A stretch of DNA of 64,000 nt from Asterias amurensis (taxonomy: Eukaryota; Echinodermata; Asteroidea; Forcipulatida; Asteriidae): positions 20,460,501 through 20,524,500 of the forward strand of contig NC_092650.1 in NCBI RefSeq assembly GCF_032118995.1. Direction: 5' to 3'. Both the position numbers and the translations under genes were made by a program. Shown one piece after another: positions 22,725-33,610 of this stretch. Every line of letters begins with the position of its first letter. Position 1 is the stretch's first letter. Below the pieces are notes generated by a model. That model was not told where the DNA came from. It was given only the letters and a program-made list of their open reading frames with translations, and made no database searches.

Positions 22725-23158
22725 TATGTTTTGACACCCCTCTCCTGTCAAGTGTATTTTCCTAACCGAAACCCTAACCCTAACCCTATGTTTTGACACC
22801 CCTCTCCTGTCAAGTGTATTTTCCTAACCGAAACCCTAACCCTAACCCTATGTTTTGACACCCCTCTCCTGTCAAGTGTATTTTCCTAACCGAAACCCTA
22901 ACCCTAACCCTATGTTTTGACACCCCTCTCCTGTCAAGTGTATTTTCCTAACCGAAACCCTAACCCTAACCCTATGTTTTGACACCCCTCTCCTGTCAAG
23001 TGTATTTTCCTAACCGAAACCCTAACCCTAACCCTATGTTTTGACACCCCTCTCCTGTCAAGTGTATTTTCCTAACCGAAACCCTAACCCTAACCCTATG
23101 TTTTGACACCCCTCTCCTGTCAAGTGTATTTTCCTAACCAAACTCTAACCCTAGCATG
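22725..23158 (+). repeat. 62-bp satellite with telomere-type hexamers, 7 units
   Basis: Units start at 22725, 22787, 22849, 22911, 22973, 23035 and 23097. Each holds TATGTTTTGACACCCCTCTC, then a spacer, then CCCTAACCCTAACCCTA. The first six are almost identical; the last degrades at AACCAAACTC. CCCTAA is the animal telomere repeat (TTAGGG on the other strand), so this is an interstitial telomere-like tract. Confidence 0.93.
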
Positions 23159-23159
23159 A

Positions 23160-24400
23160 AACTAATCATTGTTTTTTCCGAACCTAATATTGTTGGAACC
23201 ATGATAGAGGTGTCGAAATATAGAGCAGTAACCATTGCATCAGCATGGTGATAACAATTTGAATGGGAGAAAAACAGTTATGAGATACTATTATAAAAGT
23301 CTATGTTTGAGGAAATATTGACCACTGATTTAACTGACTAAAACAAAAACTCTTCAAAACAAATATTTCTTTACATGAGTAAAATAAAAAACATGCACTA
23401 AATGTATATTTGTAAAAAGTTATGATGACATAATGATATATGTTATAGAGAGTAAAGTTCACCTTCCCCTTTAATGACAGTGTAGAGGATTTTTTTTTCT
23501 TCTCATATTTCGTGAAAATAATGTAAAAAATAAAGAAATGTATGACTCGACTTGGATCATCAAATTAGTATTCCAGCTTTAAAAAAAAAGAAATTACCTT
23601 CTCTACATTAATTGTCTGTTTCAAAGTTTCAACTAAAAAATCCTAACCCTCAACAAAGAATTCCTAAAAGGCAAAGAAAACTATTAAACTTATCATTACT
23701 TCTGGATAAACTGTATGGTTGTTTTTACCTGTAAACATGGAACAACTGAATTTCTGTTACTTTTTCTTAATAGGCAAAGAGAAACAAATTTAAAAAAAAC
23801 AACCTGCCTCCAAAATCTTAAAACAAAGAATGCTTTTTACACTCATTAAAGTATCTGTACAAAAACACATACCCACAAGTACATGTAGTAAGAAATAATG
23901 CAAAGTGTCATCAATGTGTAGTATTCTAGCAGAAAATATGAATATTTGTTTCTATTAAAGTTGAATGTAAATGAGCAAACAAAAAACAGGACAAAATTGT
24001 CCCACATTAAGGAATTAAAAACTTACTCCAACTTGAACCCCAACTCTATCTCACTTTGTGGAATCAGCTTTCATGCACATGTCAGCGGAATCCCTACTAC
24101 ATTATTAAAATGATTTTTTTTTTTAACTACTTCGTTCATTGGATACAAGAGTCATACAAAGAAGCCAAAACTAGAATATACAAGTGAGCTAAACTACTAC
24201 ATGTAAGTCTTGACAACTAAATTCTTTGTACAGCACTACTGCAATGACATTAATCGAAAGCTTGTTTCTTTATACAAAAGGTATATTGGGTAAGCAAAAA
24301 GTTGAAGCACCTATGTTTCTATAAGAATGTACATAAATGTATGCTATAAAACAATAACCAAAGAGCTTGGGAAGCTAAAACTTTTAAAGTAAACGATTTA
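23160..24400. other. AT-rich intergenic sequence after the satellite
   Basis: No exon, RNA gene or clear repeat structure seen. Could include distal 3' UTR of the RBM12B-like gene, but no evidence fixes this. Confidence 0.45.
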
Positions 24401-24758
24401 TAGCCATTATACACTTTCGGTAAACAGTATTGTCCAAGTCTCACACTTCGTGTATCACAACTTATAATATAAAATAACAAACCTGTGAAAATTTAGGCTC
24501 AATCGGTCATCGGAGTCGGGAGAAAATAACGGGAAAACCCACTCTTGTTTCTGCACGTTTCGCCGTGTCATGACATGTGTTTCAAATTAATCCGTAATTC
24601 GCACTATCGAGAATTTATACTGTTTTAATGTTTTTTTTAAAGTACAGCATTTCATGGAATAATATTTCAAGAGAAATCTTTCCCCATTACCTTCTGTAAA
24701 TTATTTGTAGGTCTGTGACCTTTTTTTTTTCTGTACCGAAAGTGTATAATGGCTTTAA
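24401..24758. mobile_element. MITE family A-prime, copy 1
   Basis: Shares the AACCTGTGAAAATTTAGGCT and GGTCATCGGAGTCG blocks with family A, but has other ends: TAGCCATTATACACTTTCGG and CCGAAAGTGTATAATGGCTT are inverted repeats. A sister family. Confidence 0.8.
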
Positions 24759-25152
24759 CCATTGAGTTTGCAAACAACCGTTTACAGTGAACCATTTGGC
24801 AATGGTTTAACTTGATAACTTTCAGAGAGCAAGGGTTGATTTGGATAAAGTTTCCATCCCATAATCACATTTTTAAAAAGTACTTTAAAAAAATGAAAGT
24901 TTTAAATGACGAGTACATTTCACTGGACAGAGTGGCCTTTTCACTTGAGCATTCTTCTCCGTGTTACAGCTCCTCACTATCATAACAGGTGAAGGTAGAT
25001 CATTATGGTTTCCTGTGGGATGTGAACATAACATTTGAATACATAAAACAGAACTATGTTATATATGAAAAAAGAAAACAAAGACATCAGATTGAGATAT
25101 GATTGAGATATGTTTTATAGCTTCAGTCAATATTATTATATGTACTTTTTGG

Positions 25153-25492
25153 TTAAAGGCAGCAGACACTATTGGTAATTACTCAAAATAATTATTATCA
25201 TAAAGAGGTTGATAGTATAAAACATTGTGAGAAACAGCTCCCTCTGCACTTTTCGAGAAAGAAAGAAGTAATTTTCCACGAATTTGATTAAGAGCCTCAG
25301 ATTTAGAATTTGAGGTCTCGAAATCAAGCATCTGAAAGCACACCATGGTATGACAAGTGTGTTTTTTCTTTCATAGTCATCTCGCAACTTCGACCACCGA
25401 TTGAGCTCAAATTTTCACAGGTTTGTTTTATGCATACGTTGAGATACACCAACTAGTCTTTGACAACTACCAATAGTGTCCATTTTCTTTAA
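25153..25492. mobile_element. MITE family A, copy 5
   Basis: Ends TTAAAGGCAGCAGACACTAT and ATAGTGTCCATTTTCTTTAA. Central palindrome present. Intergenic between CIBAR1 and the RBM12B-like gene. Confidence 0.82.
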
Positions 25493-25713
25493 ACATCTCA
25501 AAGGTGTACAGATATATTATCAAAACCATGGGTTAACATTTCTTACACCAACAATTCACAGAACTTCCTTATAGCGAAATACAACACAATGACAGATGGT
25601 GTTTATCTATTTTTTGCTGCACATTTGAATGAGGGCATCTGCATAATTGAAGATAGATGACTGTATTTTCATGATGACAGTGCAAGAAAGCTACAAAACA
25701 CCTGCCAACCCCA

Positions 25714-26062
25714 TTAAAGCCAGTGGACACTTTCAGTAAACAGTATTGTCCAAGGCCCACACTTCGTGTATCAGAACTTATATATAAAATAACAAACCTG
25801 TGAAAATTTAGGCTCAATCGGTCGTCGGAGTCGGAAGAAAATAACGGGATAACCCACGTTGTTTTCGCACGCTTTTATGTGTTTACTATAAATCCGTAAT
25901 TCTCGATGTCGAGAATTGATAATTGTTTTAAAGTTTTCTCGAAAAGTTAAGCATTTCATGGCAAAATACTTCAAGAGCAGTCTTTTACCATTAAACCCTG
26001 TAAGTTATTTGTAAATCTGTGAACTTTTTTGTTTCTGTTCTAAAAGTGTATAATGGCTTTAA
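25714..26062. mobile_element. MITE family A-prime, copy 2
   Basis: TTAAAGCCAGTGGACACTTT at the left (resembling family A) and AAAAGTGTATAATGGCTTTA at the right (resembling A-prime); interior as in the copy at 24401. Possibly a chimera of the two families. Confidence 0.78.
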
Positions 26063-26512
26063 ATGAGGCTTAAACAGCACCAATGACATATCTTACAAAC
26101 CTTGTGGATGCATACTCAAACTCAAATGGCATAGAAATGAATGATTTTTTTATGGAGCCTCTACTGTGTGATATAGGATGCTAATAAGAAAGTCTACCAC
26201 AATGATGTTAAATCCAAGCAATGCGCTGTATTTTTCTCAATAGTATTTTTATCACTTCCGAGGGTAAACGCGATTGGTCCTGCACAGTTTTAATCGACGT
26301 TCTGTAATTTTTGTTGCGCCATAGTTTTAAGTTGCTTAAGATTTAAAGGTCTAATTGTCTGTAATGGATATGAGGTCTGTGGTGGTAATATGTTCCGGTC
26401 TTTAATAACTAATTTGGGTATGAATGAATATACCCCAGAAAGTGATACAAACATGTTTGAGAGCACCCTCATGAGGTCAAAAATACGGTGGTTTGAGGAA
26501 TACAAGTATTAC

Positions 26513-29500
26513 TTACATCAAATGCAAGCGAAGTGTCCTGCCTCCAATGACACTGCCGTTCAGATCTGTTATGGCCCGATTAGCATCCCCTGCAGTCCTG
26601 AAGGCAACCATGGCTTCTCCAGTAGTCCTTCCTCGCTCAGTGGTCTTCAGTCTCACAGTTTCAGGCACAACATTATGGTTACCGAAGAAATCAATGATGG
26701 CTGGTATTGGGATATCGAAGGGCAGGTTACTGGCCCCAACCACACACCTTCGTCCGATGAGGACCTCAATAGGGGGTAGAGAAGGTCGGGGGCCTCTTGG
26801 AGGTCCTCTCATTCCAAATGGTGGTCCATCCCTTCGCCCATCCGGGGTGTTAAGGAGGGGTGGTCTGTAATCACCTGGAGAACGATGGTGAAATGGTGGT
26901 CCTCTTGGTCCAGCAGGTGGCCCTTGAGGAGGTGGATGTGGAGGTCTACCTTGAGCGAGGCACTCTTCTAGGTGGCGTCTTGTTAAAATGCCCATAAGGA
27001 TGCTACGGTCCTGGATGCGAGCATCTGTTTTGGCGATGGCTTTGTGTGCATCAGCAGCATTTGCGAATTCTACGTAGGCTTGTCCATTTGGTCGTCCATC
27101 CGGTGTGATTAAGAAATGCACCATCAGGGGTCTGAGCTTCATCTCATCAAAAAAACTGTGTATTTCATCTTCCGATGTATTGTACGGCATGTTACGCATG
27201 TGGATGCAACATTTCTCATCTGGGTTCGGTTTTTTCATTTCATTGGCAGGAATGATGGGAATCTCCACAGGGATAACGTGATCAGGTACCTTAGGAGGTT
27301 CTTTCTTTGGAGTCACATTCTTAACAATGTGTCCTGACTGGACTGGCGGGGATTTCATGGCTGGTTGAGAACTTGGTAATTTTGAGGACATTGCCAGGTT
27401 CTTTTGGTCAGAGTCTCTCTGACTTGATTTTGAGCTTGATCCTGACTTTCTAGTGTCCTGAGTTTTTGGATCGCTATCACGCTTCTGTGAGCTGCTCGAC
27501 TCTCCTGAATAACGACTTCGAGAATCTGAGACCCTTGATCCAGTTTCTTTGTTGTCTTTGCTTCTGGGTGTAGACTGTCGAGAATCCTGGTCTCTAGATT
27601 TTGGCTCCTTATCACTGCTCCTTTGACTGTCTCTGCCATGCTTAGAAGATGACTGTCTTGAATCTTGGTCGCGTGAGCTCTTATCTCTGGAGCTGGGTTC
27701 CCTTGTGTCGCGGTCTCTTGCTCCAGAACTCCTTGCGTCTCTGGATGATGCAGAACTTCTACTTCTGGAGCTGCCATCTTTTGGGTCTCTCGAACTGGAA
27801 GCTGATCTGTTACTTGTCTGTTTGTCTGGGTTTCGTTTCTTGTGTTCAAGAATACGTGTGTTCATCACTTCTTTAGCGACTGGTCTAATGTCCACTGAAT
27901 GCCTACCAATATACAAATCACGTTTGCGCAGTGCCTTATCAAATGACTGATGATCCGGAAATTCAACAAATGCACTTCCTAAAGATGTGTTATCGCTACT
28001 TGTCAAAATTACAATTTTGTCACTTGATAAAATCGTGCCATAAAAAAGGTCTTTGATGCCATGGACTTCAGTGTGATGTGGTATCCCCTTTAGTTCAACA
28101 CAGGTAGAACGAAGTGGTGAGCGGGAACGAGACCTATGCATTCCTTGTTTTTCTAACTTTGAAGGGAGAGCTTCAGGTTGGACTCTGTAACCCTTGGCAT
28201 TGATCCAGTCATACTCTTTGCATCGGCCTACTTCAATGTATCTGTTTGCCATAAATTTTCGAGGGAGTCTACATGCTTTGGTTGCATCTTCTGCACTGGC
28301 AAACTTAACAAAAGCGCTACCATTTGGCTTGTTGGTCAAGTTATCAACAACTAACCGTATGCTGTTATCAGCAATGCGTACACCACTGAAAAAGTTGACA
28401 ACATCAGCTACTGTGACACCCAACGGCATACCAACTACGCGGACACAACAGTCATCAACTGATCTTCTATCATGAGGCTGTTCTCTTTCCTCACTGTGTT
28501 TGGACAGAGGTAACTTGTCACCGAGCAAAGAAGGGAGTTTTGGTGCATCTGAATATGGCCCTGGTGTGCCATGCTCACCTCTTCTCATGTCATCACCTCT
28601 CCTAGCTTGATCATCCATTCCTCTAAACCCTCCTGGACCTAGATTCTCTTGCCGCATTTGACCCTCTGCAGGTGCGAAACGACTCTGTCGTTGAAAGTGA
28701 TTCTCGGGTCCCACACCTTCTCTTGATCTCATAAACTCATCTTTTCCCATCCTATCATGGGGTCCAGGACGTTCTTCAAAGGGTCTTTCAATAGCTTCTC
28801 TTTTCTCCAAATCAAATTGTCTCTTTTCAGGCTCCATGTAATCTCTTGAACCAAATTCCTGATATTCCCTTGAACCCAAGGGACGTCTTGGACCAAAACG
28901 TTCTTCTGGCTCAAAGCGTCCATCAGGTCCCAACCTTCCTGGACCACTATTTCTAACTGGTTCCCACTGACCCTCAGGCCCTGGCCTCCTCCTATGGTCG
29001 TTACGATCATTTGGTCCTCTGTTTCCAACTAGATCTCCATACTCTGTTGATCCCCTGAAATCTGATGGCCCCTTTGCTCCAATGTAATTACCAACATCTC
29101 TAAATTCATCTGGGCCCATGCGACCACGAAAACCCCTGCGATCATCAATGCCCATTTGACCATCCGGACCCATGTAATCATCAGGACCCATAAGACCTCG
29201 ATCACCCATATCACCAACAGGACCCATACGTTCATCAAAACTCAGATGTTCATCAGGACCTCTGCGACTTCCTCGATCCATAGGACCACCTGGGCCTATT
29301 GGACGATCTGGATCAATGCGATCTCCTGGACCCATGCGCTCGTCTGGACCCATGCGATCTCCAGGCCCCATGTGATTTCCAGGACCCATGTGACCACCCA
29401 TGCGATGTTCTTGACCCATGTGATCACCCATGCGATCTCCAGGACCAATGCGATCTCCTGGACCCATGCGATCTCCTAGACCCATGCGATCTCCTGGACC

Positions 29501-31345
29501 CATGCGATCACCCATACGATCTCCTGGACCCATGCGATCTCCTGGACCCATGTGATCACCCATACTCATCAGACTTTCAAGACCTTTACGGTCGTTGGGA
29601 GCTCTTTTATCAACAAGACCATGAACACCATCAGGACCCATGAGTCTACCTGTCCCATTGTCATCTACACCACCTCGACTCATGCGACCATTTGGGCTCA
29701 GGCGACCATCAACACCCATGGGATCACCTGGACCCCATCTATCACTGGGACCCATGCGATCATCAGGAGCCCTCCTCTCACCAGGTCCAATTAGACTCCC
29801 TAAACCCATAGGATCTGAAGGATACTTGCGGTCATCTGGACCAATACGCCCTGATGAGCCTCCTCGAGTTTCAACTGAAGATGAAATGCTGCTTTCCCTC
29901 AAATAATCTCTTGTACCCATTTGGTGTTCAGGGCCCGCCATACCTCCCATACCCATGTTGGCTGGATGTCTGTTATCCCTTTGACCTACTGCTGATTTCC
30001 GATTGCGATCATTACCATCAAAAGATCCACTATCCCTCTTGTAATCTTCCACACTACCCTTTTCCCTACTACTTCCTCTGGAATTATCAACATTGAAAGG
30101 ATCATTCAGGCCAAATGGATCTCCAGCATGTCGTCCCCCTTCAACACCTAAGTCTTTCTGATTTCGGCGACCCTCTGGTCCATATAAACCGCCATCCTCG
30201 AACATTTGACTTCTCTGGTTTCCTTGGTCACCTGGACCGAAGCCACTTCTGTGATCACTTGGCCCAGAATTTCCTAAATATGCGTTTTCTCTGAAATTAT
30301 CTTGAAACCCTGGTTCAGGTCTATCAAATGGTCTGTCCCAATTCTTGTCCCCGAATCTTTCCTGTGGTTGGTTTGGGTCACTCAATAGTCCTTCTTTAAG
30401 GTGTGGAAGACCCTGATCAAAAGGACGTGGTGATGGACTATGCTCAGCTCCGGGCTTAAATCGTTTGTTGCGACGATCATCCTCTTCTTCATTGTATTGT
30501 CCATATGGTGGCCTAGATATTTTCGACTGATCATCAGGGCCTTGCTGAAATCTTGATGGCCTGCCAGGTTCACGAAGAAGAGGTGGCCTTCTCTCTGATG
30601 GAATACGTGAATCCATGTCACCAGAGCCCTCCATGTTCCTTTGAAGTTCTTCAGGGTTTCTAAATGCGCTTCCCCTCGCCTGGTCTGCAAATTGCATATC
30701 CTTATCGCCAACAAATGGCCTGGCATCACTTGGCACACCGCGGTGCATTGGTGTTCCACGCTGAATACCCTCTGGCTCCCTTTGTTCATTTTGGAGAACA
30801 TCATCCCTTTTCCTGCTGAAACTAGATAAAAGATCAGAGATTTTTCCTGGAAGTGGGGAACCACCGGGGAGAATTTCTCCAATTTGGGAACTTTGACCAA
30901 GCGCGAGTACAAGTTCACTTGGGAGGGTTAGTTTAGAATGATATTGAGTCTCCAAGGGGTCTTTAAAACCTGCAAGATCTCTGGTCGGATTAAGGGAGTC
31001 TCCAACAGATTGCATCGCAGGCTGATTAGAAGGGGCAGGGCTTTGAGAATGCTGGAACGGATCTGACTTTACTTGGGCTACGGCTCTATTGTGGGCAATT
31101 ATTTCCTGCATCTCATTTTTACTGCTCAGCATCAGGTCAATCTTGTTTCCGCAAAGAGGTCGGTTCTGTGTCTGCATTGCTCTGCGGGCATCTTCATCCG
31201 ATGAGAAGGCGATGAAGACATCGCCCGCCTCTCCGCCGACTATGTGAACACCGCCGTCTGGGATACTCAGTCCGTTGAAATATCGCCGGATGTCCATGGA
31301 CGTTGCCGACCATGGCAGCTTCTGCATCCTGAGAATTATTGTCAT
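26513..31345 (-). CDS. RBM12B: RNA-binding protein 12/12B-like, five RRMs, single coding exon
   Basis: A single open frame gives about 1610 aa. The start at 31345 (MTIILRMQKLPW) is chosen because RBM12-family proteins begin directly at RRM1 and a splice acceptor (ttccag) lies just upstream; an in-frame ATG at 31399 would add 18 residues. RRM1 is at about residues 1-80 (RNP1 GDVFIAFSS; the TIPDGGVHIVGGE-type block typical of RBM12/12B reads SIPDGGVHIVGGE). Residues about 100-960 are low complexity, rich in G, D, R and P, with a hexapeptide MGPGDR repeated many times near 518-738. RRM2 lies at about 963-1040, RRM3 at 1078-1158, an Arg/Ser/Asp-rich segment at 1172-1328, RRM4 at 1378-1458 and RRM5 at 1533-1610. 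Such proteins are nuclear RNA binders related to the hnRNP F/H type of RRM; their exact role is poorly known. At about 1610 aa it is much longer than human RBM12 (932) or RBM12B (1001), mainly through the repeat region. RBM12B is preferred to RBM12 because CIBAR1 is next door. The stop TAA overlaps a GTAAGT donor-like sequence. Confidence 0.92.
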   Translation of the reverse strand: MTIILRMQKLPWSATSMDIRRYFNGLSIPDGGVHIVGGEAGDVFIAFSSDEDARRAMQTQNRPLCGNKIDLMLSSKNEMQEIIAHNRAVAQVKSDPFQHSQSPAPSNQPAMQSVGDSLNPTRDLAGFKDPLETQYHSKLTLPSELVLALGQSSQIGEILPGGSPLPGKISDLLSSFSRKRDDVLQNEQREPEGIQRGTPMHRGVPSDARPFVGDKDMQFADQARGSAFRNPEELQRNMEGSGDMDSRIPSERRPPLLREPGRPSRFQQGPDDQSKISRPPYGQYNEEEDDRRNKRFKPGAEHSPSPRPFDQGLPHLKEGLLSDPNQPQERFGDKNWDRPFDRPEPGFQDNFRENAYLGNSGPSDHRSGFGPGDQGNQRSQMFEDGGLYGPEGRRNQKDLGVEGGRHAGDPFGLNDPFNVDNSRGSSREKGSVEDYKRDSGSFDGNDRNRKSAVGQRDNRHPANMGMGGMAGPEHQMGTRDYLRESSISSSVETRGGSSGRIGPDDRKYPSDPMGLGSLIGPGERRAPDDRMGPSDRWGPGDPMGVDGRLSPNGRMSRGGVDDNGTGRLMGPDGVHGLVDKRAPNDRKGLESLMSMGDHMGPGDRMGPGDRMGDRMGPGDRMGLGDRMGPGDRIGPGDRMGDHMGQEHRMGGHMGPGNHMGPGDRMGPDERMGPGDRIDPDRPIGPGGPMDRGSRRGPDEHLSFDERMGPVGDMGDRGLMGPDDYMGPDGQMGIDDRRGFRGRMGPDEFRDVGNYIGAKGPSDFRGSTEYGDLVGNRGPNDRNDHRRRPGPEGQWEPVRNSGPGRLGPDGRFEPEERFGPRRPLGSREYQEFGSRDYMEPEKRQFDLEKREAIERPFEERPGPHDRMGKDEFMRSREGVGPENHFQRQSRFAPAEGQMRQENLGPGGFRGMDDQARRGDDMRRGEHGTPGPYSDAPKLPSLLGDKLPLSKHSEEREQPHDRRSVDDCCVRVVGMPLGVTVADVVNFFSGVRIADNSIRLVVDNLTNKPNGSAFVKFASAEDATKACRLPRKFMANRYIEVGRCKEYDWINAKGYRVQPEALPSKLEKQGMHRSRSRSPLRSTCVELKGIPHHTEVHGIKDLFYGTILSSDKIVILTSSDNTSLGSAFVEFPDHQSFDKALRKRDLYIGRHSVDIRPVAKEVMNTRILEHKKRNPDKQTSNRSASSSRDPKDGSSRSRSSASSRDARSSGARDRDTREPSSRDKSSRDQDSRQSSSKHGRDSQRSSDKEPKSRDQDSRQSTPRSKDNKETGSRVSDSRSRYSGESSSSQKRDSDPKTQDTRKSGSSSKSSQRDSDQKNLAMSSKLPSSQPAMKSPPVQSGHIVKNVTPKKEPPKVPDHVIPVEIPIIPANEMKKPNPDEKCCIHMRNMPYNTSEDEIHSFFDEMKLRPLMVHFLITPDGRPNGQAYVEFANAADAHKAIAKTDARIQDRSILMGILTRRHLEECLAQGRPPHPPPQGPPAGPRGPPFHHRSPGDYRPPLLNTPDGRRDGPPFGMRGPPRGPRPSLPPIEVLIGRRCVVGASNLPFDIPIPAIIDFFGNHNVVPETVRLKTTERGRTTGEAMVAFRTAGDANRAITDLNGSVIGGRTLRLHLM
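29130..29790 (-). repeat. In-frame 18-bp repeats encoding MGPGDR hexapeptides in the RBM12B-like gene
   Basis: The coding strand repeats an 18-base unit (complement reads CTCCTGGACCCATGCGAT) with variants, most regular at 29420-29570. It encodes a Met-Gly-Pro-Gly-Asp-Arg tract with H/N/E/L replacements. Units are in frame throughout. This kind of tract is expected to be disordered and to vary in length between individuals or species. Confidence 0.9.
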
Positions 31346-33306
31346 GATGGTAGGTAGCTGGAAATGTGGTTCAGGAAATCTGTAGAAATATGCAGACAAA
31401 CGACGATGTTCTTTTTAAGGAAATTAATTTATAACATAAGGTGGTCTCTGAAACAAAATTAGCAGTGCAATTGATATTTTTTTCACAGAATCTCAAGGTA
31501 TTTTCCAACAGCTCATCTACGAAAGTCCAATCAAGCCCCTCAAGTTTATGTCTATCTGCCGGATCTAATATGATATTGCGAATTAATAATCTGTTTTTAT
31601 GAATAAGTAATCTGTTATAGCGAACTACTTATTCGTCTTGCAATTTTAGTTATTCATTATATTGAATCATCGAGTTATTTTTTACGAATTATTAGTGAAT
31701 CAAGGAATTACTGATTTGATTTTTACAAATTAGCATTATAACAACAATATTATGGAAAAATAACCCATTTAATTTTTTTTTATTCAATTCTGTTTTGATG
31801 TATTTATCAATTGACCCATCTCCATAGTGAGACTGTACGGCTAGGGCAATTGCTATGACTTCAACCAGTGTGAATTATAGAGTGTCATTTCAGACAAAAA
31901 GCTAGGTAAGTTGGATCTTCCAATCTAACCCAACATCTGTAGTTATTTTGTAAATGGTGCCTATTTGTCGGCTTCCACACTAGGCGATTATGAATTCTAC
32001 TCGTCTTCGTAACCTCCCTCAAAATGCTAACGTTAAAGATTACCCACAGACACTATTTTGAAACCTTGGAGCGACGGCGAAGTTGACACTTACAAAAAAA
32101 TCAGACTGCAAAAAGTTGGTCAGTGGTGGTTGCTTAAATGCTTCGGAAAAAGAAAAGTGATACTCATTCATAACAACCCTCCCTCTCATGCCCACTTTTT
32201 TTTTAGTCATCCTATTGAATGAAGACGGTCGATGAAATTTGTATACAGACTCCTTGGTTGGCCGCAACCAAAGAAGTAGAACAATGGAAACTCATACGTG
32301 TGTACACATCACATAACTTCCGGCCAATGGTAGGTCTTCTTTTCATGAAGCCACTGTTTGTGTTGTGAAATTATTAATGCGAGGTCACAAATCTGTTATT
32401 CTTCAGGTATGCCAAAGTTAATCAGTCTTTTCAGAGAGTACTGCAGGCTCACCTCACACCAAAAGGCACACAAGCGAACGTGTCCTGTCGTTTTTGTGCA
32501 TCTAGACCATGTTAAATGGCCCACATCATAATAAGTGCGAATTATTTTACATTCTCTTCAAGGGCAGAGTTTTGATCGTTGATAATAAAGGTGGCGTCCA
32601 AAGTTAAGATGAAATATATAATATTGGCTTACTTTAAGAGCACAAAAACCTCTATTATATGCAACAAATGACTCGTCCCTCCCAAACCTCAAAAGACAAT
32701 GTTGGGCAGTCAACAAATTTTTAGCAGTAAGAGCACATTACTTCGCACCTTATGCTATCCTGCCAGTCATTCTTGGGAGTCGAAATGTACACAAGAAAGA
32801 CTCCCGAAAATGATGAAAATTGTTAGTGCCTTTAAGGAGGTTGACTTTTTATAAAACTCTAGAACAGACCTTCGCACAATTCGCTTCGTCCATTTTGGGA
32901 GGCTCCTTTTCGCATTTTGACACCCAAAATAGCAGGCAGGAAAGGCGTGTGTAAGTTCACTGGTTGGTTCATGCAAAGGGTCCATAATAGTTGTTTCTGT
33001 TTCTCTTTAAAATCAGGGCTACAATTCCTTGCTACACTGTTCCATTAGATTACGTTTGAAAAGGATATTATTTAACCCACCATTGATTACCAAATAATAA
33101 GTTTTCCTCTAATGACTAAATCATTCATTTCCTCAAGGTGCAATGACCTGGGGAAGTCATTTTCATAGAAATCCTAAGCTGGGCCATTCTACATCATGTA
33201 AAAGGGAGGGGGGTGCAGGTCTCAGAGATGTTTTTTGAGGGACAGACAACTATAAGCCTATTCGGAATTGCAGCTGCGCATGTTTGTTACTGCTGACAAC
33301 AGATTT
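31346..33306. other. Upstream region of the RBM12B-like gene
   Basis: A splice acceptor at about 31358 on the - strand (ttccag) implies a non-coding 5' exon further up. Inverted CCAAT boxes and an ATG-free stretch occur near 32260-32330, but the start of transcription cannot be set. No other gene. Confidence 0.45.
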
Positions 33307-33412
33307 TGTCTATCTCCCGTGACCTTTTGACAATACCCTCTGGTATTGTCAAATACCCTCTGGTATTGTCAAATACCCTCTGGTATTGTCAAATGGTCAC
33401 GGGAGATAGACA
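33307..33412. repeat. Nested palindrome: three 20-bp palindromic repeats between 18-bp inverted arms
   Basis: Outer arms TGTCTATCTCCCGTGACC and its exact inverse (33395-33412). Between them are three tandem 20-base units AAATACCCTCTGGTATTGTC, each a hairpin (GACAATACC / GGTATTGTC). Confidence 0.92.
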
Positions 33413-33532
33413 TATTGCGAGTCATAAAGAATTTAAAAACAAAGTACAAAATCAACAGAAGTTGACTTATTCTAAAAAAATAAGTCAAATTGGTGAGATA
33501 ACTTCTATTCTTGTCTATGTTAACTACAAGAG

Positions 33533-33610
33533 ATGCTCATAGCTCAGTTGGTAGAGCACCAGCACGCTGATCCGGAGGTCATTGGTTCAAATCCCACTGT
33601 AGTCTATTTG
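33533..33610 (+). mobile_element. tRNA-like sequence, SINE head or tRNA pseudogene
   Basis: TAGCTCAGTTGGTAGAGCA (D arm, A box) and GGTTCAAATCC (B box) at tRNA spacing. The T stem and acceptor ends do not pair, so it is not a working tRNA gene. Confidence 0.6.

Noticed and set aside
22725..23158. CRISPR array
   Set aside because: Repeats are contiguous 62-bp units without unique spacers, in an animal genome.
26390..30096. Several open frames antisense to, or in other frames of, the RBM12B-like gene
   Set aside because: They are by-products of the biased, repetitive codons of the real gene.
33533..33610. Functional tRNA gene
   Set aside because: The A and B boxes are good, but the acceptor and T stems do not pair.
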